Shown here: positions 28,289-37,639 of the stretch, in pieces | How positions within the stretch are numbered: the first letter of the stretch is position 1 | How the letters are laid out: each line of letters opens with the position of its first letter | NCBI GenBank assembly: GCA_964638715.1 | Contig: CAZWZF010000002.1 | Location: 1-64,000 of the forward strand | Reading direction: 5' to 3' | Length of the DNA: 64,000 nt | From: JBAXQQ01 sp037131695 | Lineage (GTDB): Bacteria > Armatimonadota > Hebobacteria > CAIYQO01 | Made by a program: the position numbers and the translations under genes | The notes under the pieces: generated by a model | The model's database searches: none | The model's input: the letters and a program-made list of their open reading frames with translations, nothing else | What the model was told of the DNA's origin: nothing

Positions 28289-29413
28289 TCAGCAAATAGA
28301 AATATTTATCATTTTTAACATCCATTCAGATAAATTATACAAATCCTCTTTTAATATATACTCTCTCGTGCTGTGCGGGTTGCACATTCCGGTACCAATA
28401 ATTACAGTTTTTATTCCGGCACCATTAAAAAAGTTTGCGTCGCTGCCTCCACCTGTTTCCGAAATTGTTACAGGAAGACCGAGTTCAATAGCAGCCTGAG
28501 ATGCTATTTGTATAGTATTAGTATCCAATGGTAATTTAAATGAAGGATATAGATCAGTTATCTCAATGTTTGCGATTGCGCCAATTTGTTCTGCCTCTTC
28601 AATAAAAATTGTTTGCATTTCATTAATAAGTTTAATTAATTTCTCTGGGTTGCGGCTGCGTGCTTCACATTCTGCAACAGCTTTATCAGCGATGATATTT
28701 GTTGCTTTCCCACCGGAGATGATACCGACATTCGCAGTGGTTTCATTATCAATTTTACCTTGCGGCATTCGGGCTATTGCTTTTGCCAATGCGGTAATTG
28801 CGCTTATCCCGTCCTGGGGTGCCATACCGGCGTGTGATGCTTTACCATTAATGGTTGCCTTAAGGTGTTTTTGTGCCGGTGCACTATAAATAATAGCACC
28901 CGGTGAACTGCTGGTATCAGGAATAAATCCTATTTTAGCTGAAACTTTACTGTAGTCAAGAAATTGTGAACCCATTAATCCAATTTCTTCTGCAATATTA
29001 AATATAATTTCAATTGGTGGGTGGGGGATGCTATTTTCTTTTATGGTTCGAATCATCTCGATTATTGCTGCAATTCCAGCGCGGTCATCAGCACCTAAAA
29101 TAGTTGTGCCATCTGTCATAATTCTATCATCTGAGATAACGAGATTCAGATTTTCAGTTGGTTGTACTGTATCCATGTGTGCTGAGAAAAGGAGTGTTTC
29201 GCCTTCGACTGTGCCAGGGAATTCACAAAACATATTGCCTATTTCACCACTTAATGATAGATGAGCATTATCAAAATCAATTGATGCACCTAATTGTGAC
29301 ATAATCGGCACTAAAAAATCTGCAACCGGTTTTTCTGCACGTGATATAGCATTAATTTTTACTAAATCAAGAAATAGCGATAAAAGACGTTCTGTATTTA
29401 CTGTATATTGCAT
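28289..29413 (-). CDS. M20 family peptidase, PepT-like
   Basis: A 374-aa zinc-dependent aminopeptidase or deacylase of the M20/M25 family, resembling peptidase T-type tripeptidases. Metal and catalytic motifs are FSAHMDTVQP (first ligand plus catalytic Asp), LGADDRAGIAA (bridging Asp), NIAEEIGLMGS (catalytic Glu and ligand), and GTGMCNPHSTREY (final His). The dimerisation (lid) domain occupies about 185-290. There is no signal peptide, so it probably degrades imported peptides. It follows the DUF6785-type gene by 13 nt with its own AAGGAAG site, so the two may form one unit. Confidence 0.9.
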   Translation of the reverse strand: MQYTVNTERLLSLFLDLVKINAISRAEKPVADFLVPIMSQLGASIDFDNAHLSLSGEIGNMFCEFPGTVEGETLLFSAHMDTVQPTENLNLVISDDRIMTDGTTILGADDRAGIAAIIEMIRTIKENSIPHPPIEIIFNIAEEIGLMGSQFLDYSKVSAKIGFIPDTSSSPGAIIYSAPAQKHLKATINGKASHAGMAPQDGISAITALAKAIARMPQGKIDNETTANVGIISGGKATNIIADKAVAECEARSRNPEKLIKLINEMQTIFIEEAEQIGAIANIEITDLYPSFKLPLDTNTIQIASQAAIELGLPVTISETGGGSDANFFNGAGIKTVIIGTGMCNPHSTREYILKEDLYNLSEWMLKMINISIC

Positions 29414-29426
29414 TTTTAATCTTCCT

Positions 29427-31013
29427 TTACCCAGGCATGATATTAATAGTTTTTGGTGATAAGCCAGTATTTAAATAATATATACCACCGATAATCATCA
29501 TAATAACACCGACGGTACACTCGCCAGCAATTATACCAATCATCAGTGGTTTTATGCTGTGATATGACTTGCTTCCACCAAATTTCATCACTAAAGCTTT
29601 GATTATCCACCCTAAAAAGAATGAAAACGCAAAACAATACATAGCATAAGTATTCCATACAAGGAATAATACCGGATGCAGCGGCCACCAGTTAAATTGC
29701 AATCTTGCCATTGAAAAAGCAAGTGTAATGCCTAATCCAATGAGAAAACCAGTTAATAAAACTTTATCTGGCTGGGCAAATGCGAGGCGGCTATAACTAT
29801 TAGCTTGTTGAACAATCTGCAATTGGTTCACTGAGTTTAAATTATCTATTGCTTTTGATGCTGGTGCAAATACGCATGCTGGCACCGAATGGTGTGCCCA
29901 ATTATCTGTCATATTCGCACCTTTGCTATATTGTAAAACAAGTGTCGCAGTCATTGCTGTGGCTAAACCAATTACAATAGCGATTCCACTGAACTTTGCG
30001 ATTTTACCAGCATTAACGCCTGTGCTTTCAGATAATTTAAATACATTCATCAATAAAGGCATCAAGCTTTCCCGTGGATCCATACTCAACATGATTGATA
30101 AAATAGTTAAAATGAGAATGGTTTGCGGTCCCAATGCGGCATTGCCAAGAAAACCTAATAAGACAGCCGTTGCATAAGTGGTAATTTGAACAAAAAACAA
30201 ACCGGTTTCTGCCATGATTCGGCTCATTATTGTGAATGTAATTACAATAATTGCAGTAAACAAAAATGCAAATAATAGATTTAATTCTGCACGTACTGAA
30301 AGATATACAATCATCCCAGTAATACAAATTAAGAATATCCGTGCTCCGATAATGGAATCTTTGTATCTATTTTCTATTTTCTTCAGATCAAATGCTCTTT
30401 TAAAGACTTCAGAGTAAAATTTACGACCGGTATAGAGAACAATAATAAAAACTCCTAAATATGCGCCAAAATTCATTTGCGCCAGAAGATTAGGTTCATT
30501 ATTCGTACTGGCTGTTGATATGCTGAATCTCGCCAGGACACCTGCTACAACTGCCCATAAAAAAGTAGATATACCTAAAGAAAATGAAATATCAGATGCC
30601 AGAAAAAAAGCAAATGCGACGACTGTAAGATAAACATGTGGTCCCCATAACCACCACCCGCCACCTGCAGTTAATAAACTGAAAAATTTCGTGTATTGCC
30701 ACAGTCCAAGTCCTAAATTGATATAAGGTAATTTACCTGGAAACCATTGAACGGCGTAGTTGTTTAAATATAATAAGATTACCGGGATTGCACCAATCCA
30801 GAATAATGGTGATTTTAATAAAGGGACGATAGCTTCACCGGGCCTGGGCAGTAATGACTTGGTGAAATCTACGACAGGATATGGCAAATGTTCATGGTCA
30901 GACCATTGCCGGTTAACTACGAGAGATAAACCCAACAATCCAATCCATAATAACAAAAGTAGTGGAACCCAAAAAATAATTGTTCCTTTTAAATATTTCC
31001 ATGGTACTTTCAT
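29427..31013 (-). CDS. DUF6785-type polytopic membrane protein, C-terminal part (split gene)
   Basis: A 528-aa open frame of a very hydrophobic protein with about twelve membrane segments. WSDHEHLPYPVVDFTKSLL is the loop signature of the large uncharacterised family annotated DUF6785/DUF6784, common in PVC bacteria and related lineages and loosely resembling oligopeptide transporters. The frame is really the continuation of the 30913-31464 frame: removing one A from the A8 run at 31022-31029 joins them as ...ADKKIDIMKVPWKYL. Together they give about 677 aa, the family's usual length. The internal Met used here has no ribosome-binding site, so this part is probably not translated on its own unless by slippage. 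Function is unknown. Confidence 0.72.
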   Translation of the reverse strand: MKVPWKYLKGTIIFWVPLLLLLWIGLLGLSLVVNRQWSDHEHLPYPVVDFTKSLLPRPGEAIVPLLKSPLFWIGAIPVILLYLNNYAVQWFPGKLPYINLGLGLWQYTKFFSLLTAGGGWWLWGPHVYLTVVAFAFFLASDISFSLGISTFLWAVVAGVLARFSISTASTNNEPNLLAQMNFGAYLGVFIIVLYTGRKFYSEVFKRAFDLKKIENRYKDSIIGARIFLICITGMIVYLSVRAELNLLFAFLFTAIIVITFTIMSRIMAETGLFFVQITTYATAVLLGFLGNAALGPQTILILTILSIMLSMDPRESLMPLLMNVFKLSESTGVNAGKIAKFSGIAIVIGLATAMTATLVLQYSKGANMTDNWAHHSVPACVFAPASKAIDNLNSVNQLQIVQQANSYSRLAFAQPDKVLLTGFLIGLGITLAFSMARLQFNWWPLHPVLFLVWNTYAMYCFAFSFFLGWIIKALVMKFGGSKSYHSIKPLMIGIIAGECTVGVIMMIIGGIYYLNTGLSPKTINIMPG

Positions 31014-31464
31014 TATATCTATTTTTTTTATCGGCAGTTCCTTGAATAAATCCGTTTACAACTATATTATGTTCTTCATCATTAGTAACTTTGGCAAGCA
31101 TGCCTTCAGGTGCCATTCTTAGAATATGCTTGTCCTTAAAACCGGGATTAATCAATTCTTCGTTATAAGGCATGATGGTGATTGGCGAGTAAATGCGCAT
31201 TAATCCTGATCCCGGTATCCCGCAAACAGTTAGTGTTAAACCCAATATTACGGCAAATTCTGCCGCTTTGAGAGGTTTTATAATTTTTGATATTTTTAAT
31301 AACGGATTAATAATCAGTAAAATTAATATTAATGTACCATATACGGCGATAGGCATATTATTGCCTATCATGTAGGTATGGTGCATGATAGCATCATTAA
31401 AAAATGTTAAAGATGAAATCAGTAAAACACCAATAAACCCTATTATTACAGCTCGAATTGTCAT
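30913..31464 (-). CDS. DUF6785-type membrane protein, N-terminal part (split gene)
   Basis: A 183-aa open frame with AAAGG upstream. The first ~145 residues belong to the same protein as the 29427-31013 frame: three or four membrane helices with SSLTFFNDAIMHHTYMIG and FAVILGLTLTVCGIPGSGLM. The last ~38 residues, after the A8 run at 31022-31029, are out-of-frame sequence. The open frame therefore encodes a truncated product unless the ribosome or polymerase slips by one. It may be an inactivated gene, a sequencing/assembly error or a programmed event; the sequence alone cannot decide. Confidence 0.68.
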   Translation of the reverse strand: MTIRAVIIGFIGVLLISSLTFFNDAIMHHTYMIGNNMPIAVYGTLILILLIINPLLKISKIIKPLKAAEFAVILGLTLTVCGIPGSGLMRIYSPITIMPYNEELINPGFKDKHILRMAPEGMLAKVTNDEEHNIVVNGFIQGTADKKNRYNESTMEIFKRNNYFLGSTTFVIMDWIVGFISRS

Positions 31465-31709
31465 TTAGAAACCTTTGATTAATTGATAATTGCGATTAAC
31501 AATTTAACGGTCGTTAATCACTTGCTATGTTGTTTATTCATATTTGGTAAATTTCATAAAATACATGATGTGTATGCGGTTATTTAATGATAAATAATAG
31601 TATCATAATTAATGGTTTCCATTCAACATTTTTTGACGATTATCCCTTTGAAAATGTATAATGATGTTGTCCTAATTAGAGAAAATTGATTTCACGTGCG
31701 AGGGAAACT

Positions 31710-32630
31710 ATGACAGAATCAAAAGTGTTGCTGCGCTGCGAATTGCCAGGGATTCCAGTAGTTAGCCGTGGCAAAGTAAGAGACCTGTTTCAGGTTGATG
31801 ATCAGCGATTATTATTTGTCGCTTCCGACAGAATTTCTGCCTTTGATGTGATTATGCCTAATGGTATCCCTGATAAAGGTAAAATTTTAACTCAAATGTC
31901 ATTGTTCTGGTTTGAAAAACTGCGTGGTTTAGTTAAATCAGTATCAGTTCGCAATCATTTAATAAGTGCAAATACCAGCGTATATCCAACCGTTTTACGT
32001 CCTTTCAGTGAAGTTCTAAGTGGACGCAGTATGATGGTGCGCAAGTTGAAGATTCTGCCAATTGAATGTATAGTACGCGGATATTTAGCTGGCTCCGGTT
32101 GGAAAGAATATCAGAAATCCGGCACAGTTTGCGGTATAAAATTACCGGCAGGATTACGCGAATCAGATAAGCTGCCTGAACCGATTTTTACCCCTTCAAC
32201 TAAAGCTGAAAGCGGTCATGATGAAAATATTCCATTCAGCGTTGTTGTTGATACTTTGGGTGTTCGCATTGCTGACCAGGTTAAGAATCTATCTATCTCG
32301 GTTTACCAGGCCGCTGCCGATTACGCGCGAATGCGTGGAATTATAATTGCAGACACCAAGTTCGAGTTTGGCATGGAACCGGGTGCCGATAATCTGACTT
32401 TGGCTGATGAAGTTCTTACCCCGGATTCATCAAGATTTTGGGATTTGGAAACATACGCTCCGGGCAAATCGCAGGATTCATTCGATAAACAATATTTGCG
32501 CGATTATCTGGAAACTTTGGATTGGAATAAAGAACCGCCTGCGCCTGAGTTGCCTGAAGAAGTAATTATAAATACCCGTGCGAAATATTTAGAAGCTTTC
32601 CGCCGATTAACTGGTAAAGAGTTGGTATAA
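31710..32630 (+). CDS. purC: Phosphoribosylaminoimidazole-succinocarboxamide (SAICAR) synthase
   Basis: A 306-aa enzyme of purine biosynthesis that joins CAIR and aspartate using ATP to form SAICAR. Diagnostic motifs are RGKVRDLFQV, VASDRISAFDVIMPNGIPDK, ECIVRGYLAGSGWKEYQ, and IIADTKFEFGM. At about 300 residues it is the longer form found in yeast and many environmental bacteria rather than the ~240-residue E. coli type. I place the start at 31710 (MTESK), with CGAGGG just upstream, rather than the TTG at 31686. It is the first gene of a tight plus-strand run with fabG, proS and others; a TATAAT at about 31657 could be its promoter. Confidence 0.95.
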   Translation: MTESKVLLRCELPGIPVVSRGKVRDLFQVDDQRLLFVASDRISAFDVIMPNGIPDKGKILTQMSLFWFEKLRGLVKSVSVRNHLISANTSVYPTVLRPFSEVLSGRSMMVRKLKILPIECIVRGYLAGSGWKEYQKSGTVCGIKLPAGLRESDKLPEPIFTPSTKAESGHDENIPFSVVVDTLGVRIADQVKNLSISVYQAAADYARMRGIIIADTKFEFGMEPGADNLTLADEVLTPDSSRFWDLETYAPGKSQDSFDKQYLRDYLETLDWNKEPPAPELPEEVIINTRAKYLEAFRRLTGKELV

Positions 32631-32631
32631 G

Positions 32632-33375
32632 ATGTTGATAGGTAAAACAGCATTAGTAACTGGTGGGTCGCGCGGTATCGGCAAAGCTATCGCAATAGCA
32701 CTTGCTATAGCTGGTGCCGATGTTGCTATTACATATCGTGAACAGGCAGACAAGGCAAACGCGGTAGCTGATGAAATACGTGAAATCGGCAAGCGTTGTG
32801 TTGTATTGCCGCTTGATGTTACTCAAGATGCTGAAATAAAAGTGGTATTAGCAAAAGTTGCTGAAGAAATTGGTGCGCCAACGATAATAGTGAATAACGC
32901 GGGTATTGTTCGCGATAATTATTTGCGATTTTTATCCCGCGATGACTGGGATGCCGTTATAACAACAAATTTAACCGGTGCGTTTTTAATGTGTAAATCT
33001 TCATTGCCGCCGATGTTGCGGGCAAAATGGGGACGCATCATTAATATTTCCTCTGACGCCGCGTATGTTGGTGATATTCGTCGGGCAAATTATTCAGCGG
33101 CAAAAGCTGGTTTGTTAGGCCTTTCCCGAGCATTGGCACGTGAAGTTGCAGGGCAGGGGATAACAGTAAATTCTGTTTGTCCCGGCATGATTGAAACAGA
33201 AATGACTTTGGATATGGATGAGACTCGTCGCGAAGGCCTGCTGAAAGGCATACCACGCGGCAAGTTCGGCACACCGCAGGATGTGGCAGCGTTAGTAGTA
33301 TTTTTAGCATCGCCACAGGCAGAATATATAACCGGACAGGATATATCTGTTGATGGCGGATTACACATGGGGTAA
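32632..33375 (+). CDS. fabG: 3-oxoacyl-[acyl-carrier-protein] reductase
   Basis: A 247-aa short-chain dehydrogenase that reduces 3-oxoacyl-ACP with NADPH in fatty-acid elongation. Visible: cofactor motif TGGSRGIGKAIA (10-21), NNAGIV (88-93), and the catalytic set Asn113, Ser141, Tyr154 and Lys158 (YSAAKAG). The C-terminal GQDISVDGGLHMG is typical of FabG. The ATG is one base after the purC stop, implying translational coupling. Many SDRs resemble FabG; no acyl carrier protein gene is adjacent, so the exact substrate is slightly uncertain. Confidence 0.88.
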   Translation: MLIGKTALVTGGSRGIGKAIAIALAIAGADVAITYREQADKANAVADEIREIGKRCVVLPLDVTQDAEIKVVLAKVAEEIGAPTIIVNNAGIVRDNYLRFLSRDDWDAVITTNLTGAFLMCKSSLPPMLRAKWGRIINISSDAAYVGDIRRANYSAAKAGLLGLSRALAREVAGQGITVNSVCPGMIETEMTLDMDETRREGLLKGIPRGKFGTPQDVAALVVFLASPQAEYITGQDISVDGGLHMG

Positions 33376-33381
33376 ATATAA

Positions 33382-35097
33382 ATGAGGTTTTCTAATATTT
33401 TCGCGCCGACTTTGCGCGAACTTTCCAGCGACGTCGAAATGACAAGTCATCGTCTTCTTTTGCGCGCAGGATTTATACGTCAGCTTTCTGCTGGCGTATA
33501 CACATTTATGCCGCTGGGGTGGAAGGTAATTGATAATATATCGAATATCATCCGTACCGAAATGAATCGCTATAACGCACAGGAACTGCACATGCCCGCC
33601 ATGACTCCGCAGGAACTGTGGCAGGAAAGCGGTCGCGAAGCGAATATGATGGAAATTCTGCTTGGTTTTAAAGACCGCAAAGGCGCGCAGTTTTATTTAG
33701 GACCAACCCATGAAGAAGTTATTACCGATCTGGTAAGAAAAAATGTTCGTTCTTATCGTGAATTGCCTTTGAATCTATACCAGATTCAAATGAAATTCCG
33801 TGACGAACCACGACCGCGCGGCGGCGTTATTCGTGCCCGCGAATTCTTGATGAAAGATGCCTATTCATTTGATCGCGATGAAGAAGGTCTGAATGAAACC
33901 TATGATAATATGTTTGATGCTTATTGCCGAATATATAAACGCTGCGGTCTTGACATGACTCCGGTTGATGCCAGCGGTGGTGCAATTGGCGGAAAAGAAA
34001 CGAAAGAATTTATGCTGGTTACAGATGCCGGTGAAGATTCCATTTTCCTTTGTCCGAAATGCAATTACGCTGCAAACCGGGAAATCGCTGATTTTAAATA
34101 TCCTGAAGTGGCGGAAAATACTGCACCAGCAGGAACAATTGCAAAAATTTCCACCCCGGATGCGCATACTATCCAGCAGGTTTGTGATTTCCTGAAGGCA
34201 AAACAACATAAATTGATTAAGACACTGATTTATATGGCTGATGGCAAACCGGTTGCAGCTTTAGTGCGTGGCGATCGCGAGCTTAACGAAGGACGATTTA
34301 AAGTTCTTATTGGTGCTCAGAAACTGGAGATGGCGACACCTGAAGAAATCCAGCAATATACTGGCGCACCGGTTGGATTCAGTGGTCCTGTTGATTTGAA
34401 CATTCCTATGTATGCTGATGAAGAGTTGCGCGGAATGGTTAATTTCATCACCGGTGCAAATGAAAACGATATGCATTTCGTTAAAGTAAACTGGTCTGAC
34501 ATTGCTGGCGAGATCACTTGGTCAAGATTGCGTTTTGCCGAAGAAGGTGATATTTGTCCATGTGGTTCTAAATTCGAAATTAAACGCGGTATGGAACTGG
34601 GACATATTTTCAAATTACGCTATGCTATCAGCGAACCGATGAATGCTACCTTTACCGATGAAGATGGTACAGATAAGTTATTCATTATGGGCTGCTATGG
34701 TATTGGTGTAAGTCGCATCATGGCAGCCGTAGCAGAGGTTAGCAATGACGAAAATGGCCTTATTTGGCCAATCAGCCTTGCACCATACAAAGTTCACTTG
34801 ATTGTTGCCAATGCTGGCGATGATGTGCAATTAGCAGTTGCAAATAAAATTTACACTGAACTTACTTCTGCGGGTGTAGAAACTGTATTTGATGACCGTT
34901 CAGAGCGCGCTGGTGTTAAGTTTAAAGACGCGGATTTGATGGGTATGCCAATACAGATTGTTGTAGGTAAATTTGCTGCAGAAGGTAATGTGGAAATGCG
35001 TGACAGGGCAACAAAGTCATCAAGTAATATTGCCGCAGATGCAATTGTTTCAGAAGTAAAAAAATATATTGCGGAAGCAGCTAAAACTCTGGAGTAA
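33382..35097 (+). CDS. proS: Prolyl-tRNA synthetase
   Basis: A 571-aa class II aminoacyl-tRNA synthetase of the bacterial type, charging tRNA-Pro. It begins with TLRELSSDVEMTSHRLLLRAG, has motif 2 in YQIQMKFRDEPRPRGGVIRAREFLMKDAYS (written here only to locate it at about 131-160), an editing (INS) domain at about 225-380, motif 3 near GCYGIGVSRIMAA, and the anticodon-binding domain at about 465-571. Length is normal. It lies 6 nt after fabG and 3 nt before the next gene within the same operon. Confidence 0.97.
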   Translation: MRFSNIFAPTLRELSSDVEMTSHRLLLRAGFIRQLSAGVYTFMPLGWKVIDNISNIIRTEMNRYNAQELHMPAMTPQELWQESGREANMMEILLGFKDRKGAQFYLGPTHEEVITDLVRKNVRSYRELPLNLYQIQMKFRDEPRPRGGVIRAREFLMKDAYSFDRDEEGLNETYDNMFDAYCRIYKRCGLDMTPVDASGGAIGGKETKEFMLVTDAGEDSIFLCPKCNYAANREIADFKYPEVAENTAPAGTIAKISTPDAHTIQQVCDFLKAKQHKLIKTLIYMADGKPVAALVRGDRELNEGRFKVLIGAQKLEMATPEEIQQYTGAPVGFSGPVDLNIPMYADEELRGMVNFITGANENDMHFVKVNWSDIAGEITWSRLRFAEEGDICPCGSKFEIKRGMELGHIFKLRYAISEPMNATFTDEDGTDKLFIMGCYGIGVSRIMAAVAEVSNDENGLIWPISLAPYKVHLIVANAGDDVQLAVANKIYTELTSAGVETVFDDRSERAGVKFKDADLMGMPIQIVVGKFAAEGNVEMRDRATKSSSNIAADAIVSEVKKYIAEAAKTLE

Positions 35098-35100
35098 AGA

Positions 35101-35844
35101 ATGAATGCATCATTAACTTTTACTGTGGCTCAAGGAAAAAGGCTAATAGCTAAAGCTGTCAGTCAACTGCCGGAAGTTGTACAAGCATTGTCTAATGGAA
35201 CAATCGCTATTGGCCGTGGAACAACAAATGGGTATGTCGCCGAAGAGATATTAGGCCATGTTATCCCGAAAGGCGAGTATGTTTCTGGACGTATATTGCC
35301 ACCGGGCATGCCATGGGAAGAGTTAGGTCGAGGCGGGTATCCTGATATTGTAATTAAAAACGGTGAAGTAATAGAAGGCGGCTCAGTCATAAATTCTGTC
35401 GCTGATATGAAATCTGGTGATGTTTTTATAAAAGGGGCTAATGCTCTTGATTATAAAAATAAAGTTGCCGGTGTTTTAATGATGCACCCAACCGGTGGTA
35501 CTTTAAGTGTATATGGCGCGTTAATATCCAAAAAGATTAAATTGATAATTCCTGTAGGATTAGAGAAAATTGTGTTGGATGATATCAGCGAATTATCTAT
35601 GTTAACCCGGGACGCTGAATGTCATCCCAAGGCTCCGGTAGTTTCTTTAATGCCTGTAACGGGAAATATAATTACCGAGATTGAAGCATTACATATACTT
35701 TGCGGAGTAAACGCAAGGTTGCTTTCAGCTGGTGGAGTTAAAGGTGCCGAAGGTGCAGTAACGTTATTAATTACAGGTGAAAATGCGGCTGTTGATAAAG
35801 CTGTAAGTTTACACGCGTTATTATCTGATGAGCCGGGATTATAA
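35101..35844 (+). CDS. Conserved protein of unknown function
   Basis: A 247-aa soluble protein that I do not recognise. It has a glycine-rich IAIGRGTTNGYVAEEILG near residue 37, reminiscent of the phosphate-sugar-binding loop of the RpiA/DeoR-type fold. It then has LPPGMPWEELGRGGYPDIVI, DVFIKGANALDY and MMHPTGGTLSVYG. The C-terminal part (about 180-247) looks like a ferredoxin-like alpha/beta domain. There is no signal peptide or membrane segment. It is packed 3 nt after proS and 11 nt before the OsmC-family gene, so it shares their transcript. A small-molecule-binding or enzymatic role is a guess. Confidence 0.7.
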   Translation: MNASLTFTVAQGKRLIAKAVSQLPEVVQALSNGTIAIGRGTTNGYVAEEILGHVIPKGEYVSGRILPPGMPWEELGRGGYPDIVIKNGEVIEGGSVINSVADMKSGDVFIKGANALDYKNKVAGVLMMHPTGGTLSVYGALISKKIKLIIPVGLEKIVLDDISELSMLTRDAECHPKAPVVSLMPVTGNIITEIEALHILCGVNARLLSAGGVKGAEGAVTLLITGENAAVDKAVSLHALLSDEPGL

Positions 35845-35855
35845 AGGAAGGTCTT

Positions 35856-36245
35856 ATGAAAATCACCAGTAAGTTTAATGGCGCGTTACGGTTTGATACC
35901 GAAGTGCGCGGTCATGTCATTACAATGGACAATCCGGTAGAATCGGGTGGAACAGACTCCGGGCCGACACCGCCGGAATTTCTGGTAGCTTCATTAACCA
36001 GTTGTGTTGGCATCTATGCGGTATTTTTTTGCAATAAACATGGTATATCACCAGAAGGTATGGAAGTTACTGCGGATTATGAAAAAGCTTCCGCACCGGC
36101 ACGAGTTGGAAAGATTAATATAACGGTCTCATTGCCGGCAGGTATTCCTGCTGATAAAAATGAAGCATTTATGAAGACTATTAAGCATTGCATGGTACAT
36201 AATACGTTGGAAATTGCACCCGAAGTTACCATGACCCTGGTGTAA
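35856..36245 (+). CDS. OsmC family protein
   Basis: A 129-aa protein of the OsmC/Ohr superfamily of thiol-dependent peroxidases that reduce organic hydroperoxides. The conserved segment GPTPPEFLVASLTSCVGI carries the first cysteine; KHCMVHNTLEI carries the second. Spacing and length fit the YhfA/OsmC-like branch more than Ohr. AAAGGAAGGT precedes the start. In an anaerobe it would detoxify peroxides or act on other thiol substrates. It lies in the purC-hrcA operon. Confidence 0.88.
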   Translation: MKITSKFNGALRFDTEVRGHVITMDNPVESGGTDSGPTPPEFLVASLTSCVGIYAVFFCNKHGISPEGMEVTADYEKASAPARVGKINITVSLPAGIPADKNEAFMKTIKHCMVHNTLEIAPEVTMTLV

Positions 36246-36263
36246 TATTATTGAGATGATTAT

Positions 36264-37283
36264 ATGGCGCTAAATGATGACAAACTACAGTTGACTGACC
36301 GGCAGCGTGCTATTTTGCAGGCTGTTATTGAAGAGTATGTTCAGACTGCTGTTCCCGTGGGGTCATCATCAATTGCAGATAGGCCAGATATACACGCGAG
36401 TTCAGCTACTGTGCGCCATGAGATGTCATTATTAGAAGAACTGGGAATCTTGCTGCAGCCGCATACTTCCGCCGGACGCGTGCCAACAGACCTTGGCTAT
36501 CGTTATTATGTCAATAACATTTTATCTCAATACCGCACAGATAAATCTCAACTTAACCAGCAGATGCGTGAACCCGGCGTTGAGGCTACTTGCAGGTTAC
36601 TTGGTGAATTAACGCGTTACACCGCACTGGCGATGATACCAGGTGCGCAGGAATACCGCCTGCAGCATATAGAATTGGCACCGGTCAGCGATGATCAGTT
36701 ATTAATTGTCTTGGTAACAAGTGACCGCCAGGTACTTCATAGTTTAACAACTGTAACAGACAGGCCAGACCCGGCGCGATTGCGGCAATTGAATGATTTG
36801 TTGAATCAGGAATTTATGAATAAACTTCTGGTTGAAATTACCGAAGAAGCTCTTACAAATGCCATGTTAAAATTGCCGAATGTAAACGCGGCATTTTATC
36901 GAAGTGCCCCCGATTTGTTGACCCGATCAATGAAACAAAATCAGCCAACCGGAAGAATGCATTTGGAAGGTACCACCCATCTATTTGAACAACAGGACTT
37001 TGCGGATATGCCGCGGTTGCGTGCATTAATGGAAGTATTGAATGAGGAATCTGTATTTGAAACCTTATTTAATAGAATCCAACCTGGTGAAATACAGGTA
37101 AGTATTGGTACAGAAAACCCGCATATAGGTCTGGAAGAATGTTCAATTGTCTTCACCAGTTATTCAATTAATGACGGCGACGGCATTGGCCGGGTTGGAA
37201 TTTTGGGTCCCAAAAGAATGCCGTATCAGCGAGTAATTAATACTATTAACACTGTTGTGCATAAAGTAGAAATAAAAAAGTAA
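36264..37283 (+). CDS. hrcA: Heat-inducible transcription repressor HrcA
   Basis: A 339-aa repressor of heat-shock genes that binds CIRCE operators with GroEL as co-factor. The N-terminal winged helix is clear: TDRQRAILQAVIEEYVQ, SSATVRHEMSLLEELG, and HTSAGRVPTDLGYRYYV. The C-terminal region ends with IGRVGILGPKRMPYQRVI, also typical. It usually heads a grpE-dnaK-dnaJ cluster; here it closes an unrelated housekeeping operon. I find no CIRCE-like inverted repeat (TTAGCACTC-N9-GAGTGCTAA) anywhere in the window. Confidence 0.95.
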   Translation: MALNDDKLQLTDRQRAILQAVIEEYVQTAVPVGSSSIADRPDIHASSATVRHEMSLLEELGILLQPHTSAGRVPTDLGYRYYVNNILSQYRTDKSQLNQQMREPGVEATCRLLGELTRYTALAMIPGAQEYRLQHIELAPVSDDQLLIVLVTSDRQVLHSLTTVTDRPDPARLRQLNDLLNQEFMNKLLVEITEEALTNAMLKLPNVNAAFYRSAPDLLTRSMKQNQPTGRMHLEGTTHLFEQQDFADMPRLRALMEVLNEESVFETLFNRIQPGEIQVSIGTENPHIGLEECSIVFTSYSINDGDGIGRVGILGPKRMPYQRVINTINTVVHKVEIKK

Positions 37284-37470
37284 TTATGAAGCAACAATTC
37301 ACTTTTTGCAGATTTATTTATTTTTACATCGATAAACAGGATTGAAAAGATAGGGTAAATATAATTTGAATATCCAATGAGCGATTAGTTTTTTCGTATC
37401 TCCTCTGATATAAATATCCTTTTTATCCTATTAATCGATGTGAATAAAATGAAAAATGAAATGAAGATTT

Positions 37471-37544
37471 TGGAGGCGACTAGCGGAGTCGAACCGCTGT
37501 ACGAGGTTTTGCAGACCTCTGCCTGACCACTCGGCCAAGTCGCC
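37471..37544 (-). tRNA. tRNA-Cys (anticodon GCA)
   Basis: The minus strand folds into a full cloverleaf: 7-bp acceptor (GGCGACT with AGTCGCC), anticodon arm GAGGT/ACCTC with loop CTGCAAA, and GTTCGACTC in the T arm. Discriminator T73, a cysteine identity element, and an encoded CCA are present. It is the second of two adjacent tRNA genes. Confidence 0.95.
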
Positions 37545-37563
37545 CCTGTTTGTCAGATGTGAA

Positions 37564-37639
<76 letters not shown>

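Noticed and set aside
31686..31702. A TTTCACGTG half-match to parS just upstream of purC
   Set aside because: Only one half of the TGTTTCACGTGAAACA palindrome matches; the other half does not. It is also 16 kb from parB.
37284..37470. Possible small gene between hrcA and tRNA-Cys
   Set aside because: No open frame with a ribosome-binding site; only AT-rich spacer.
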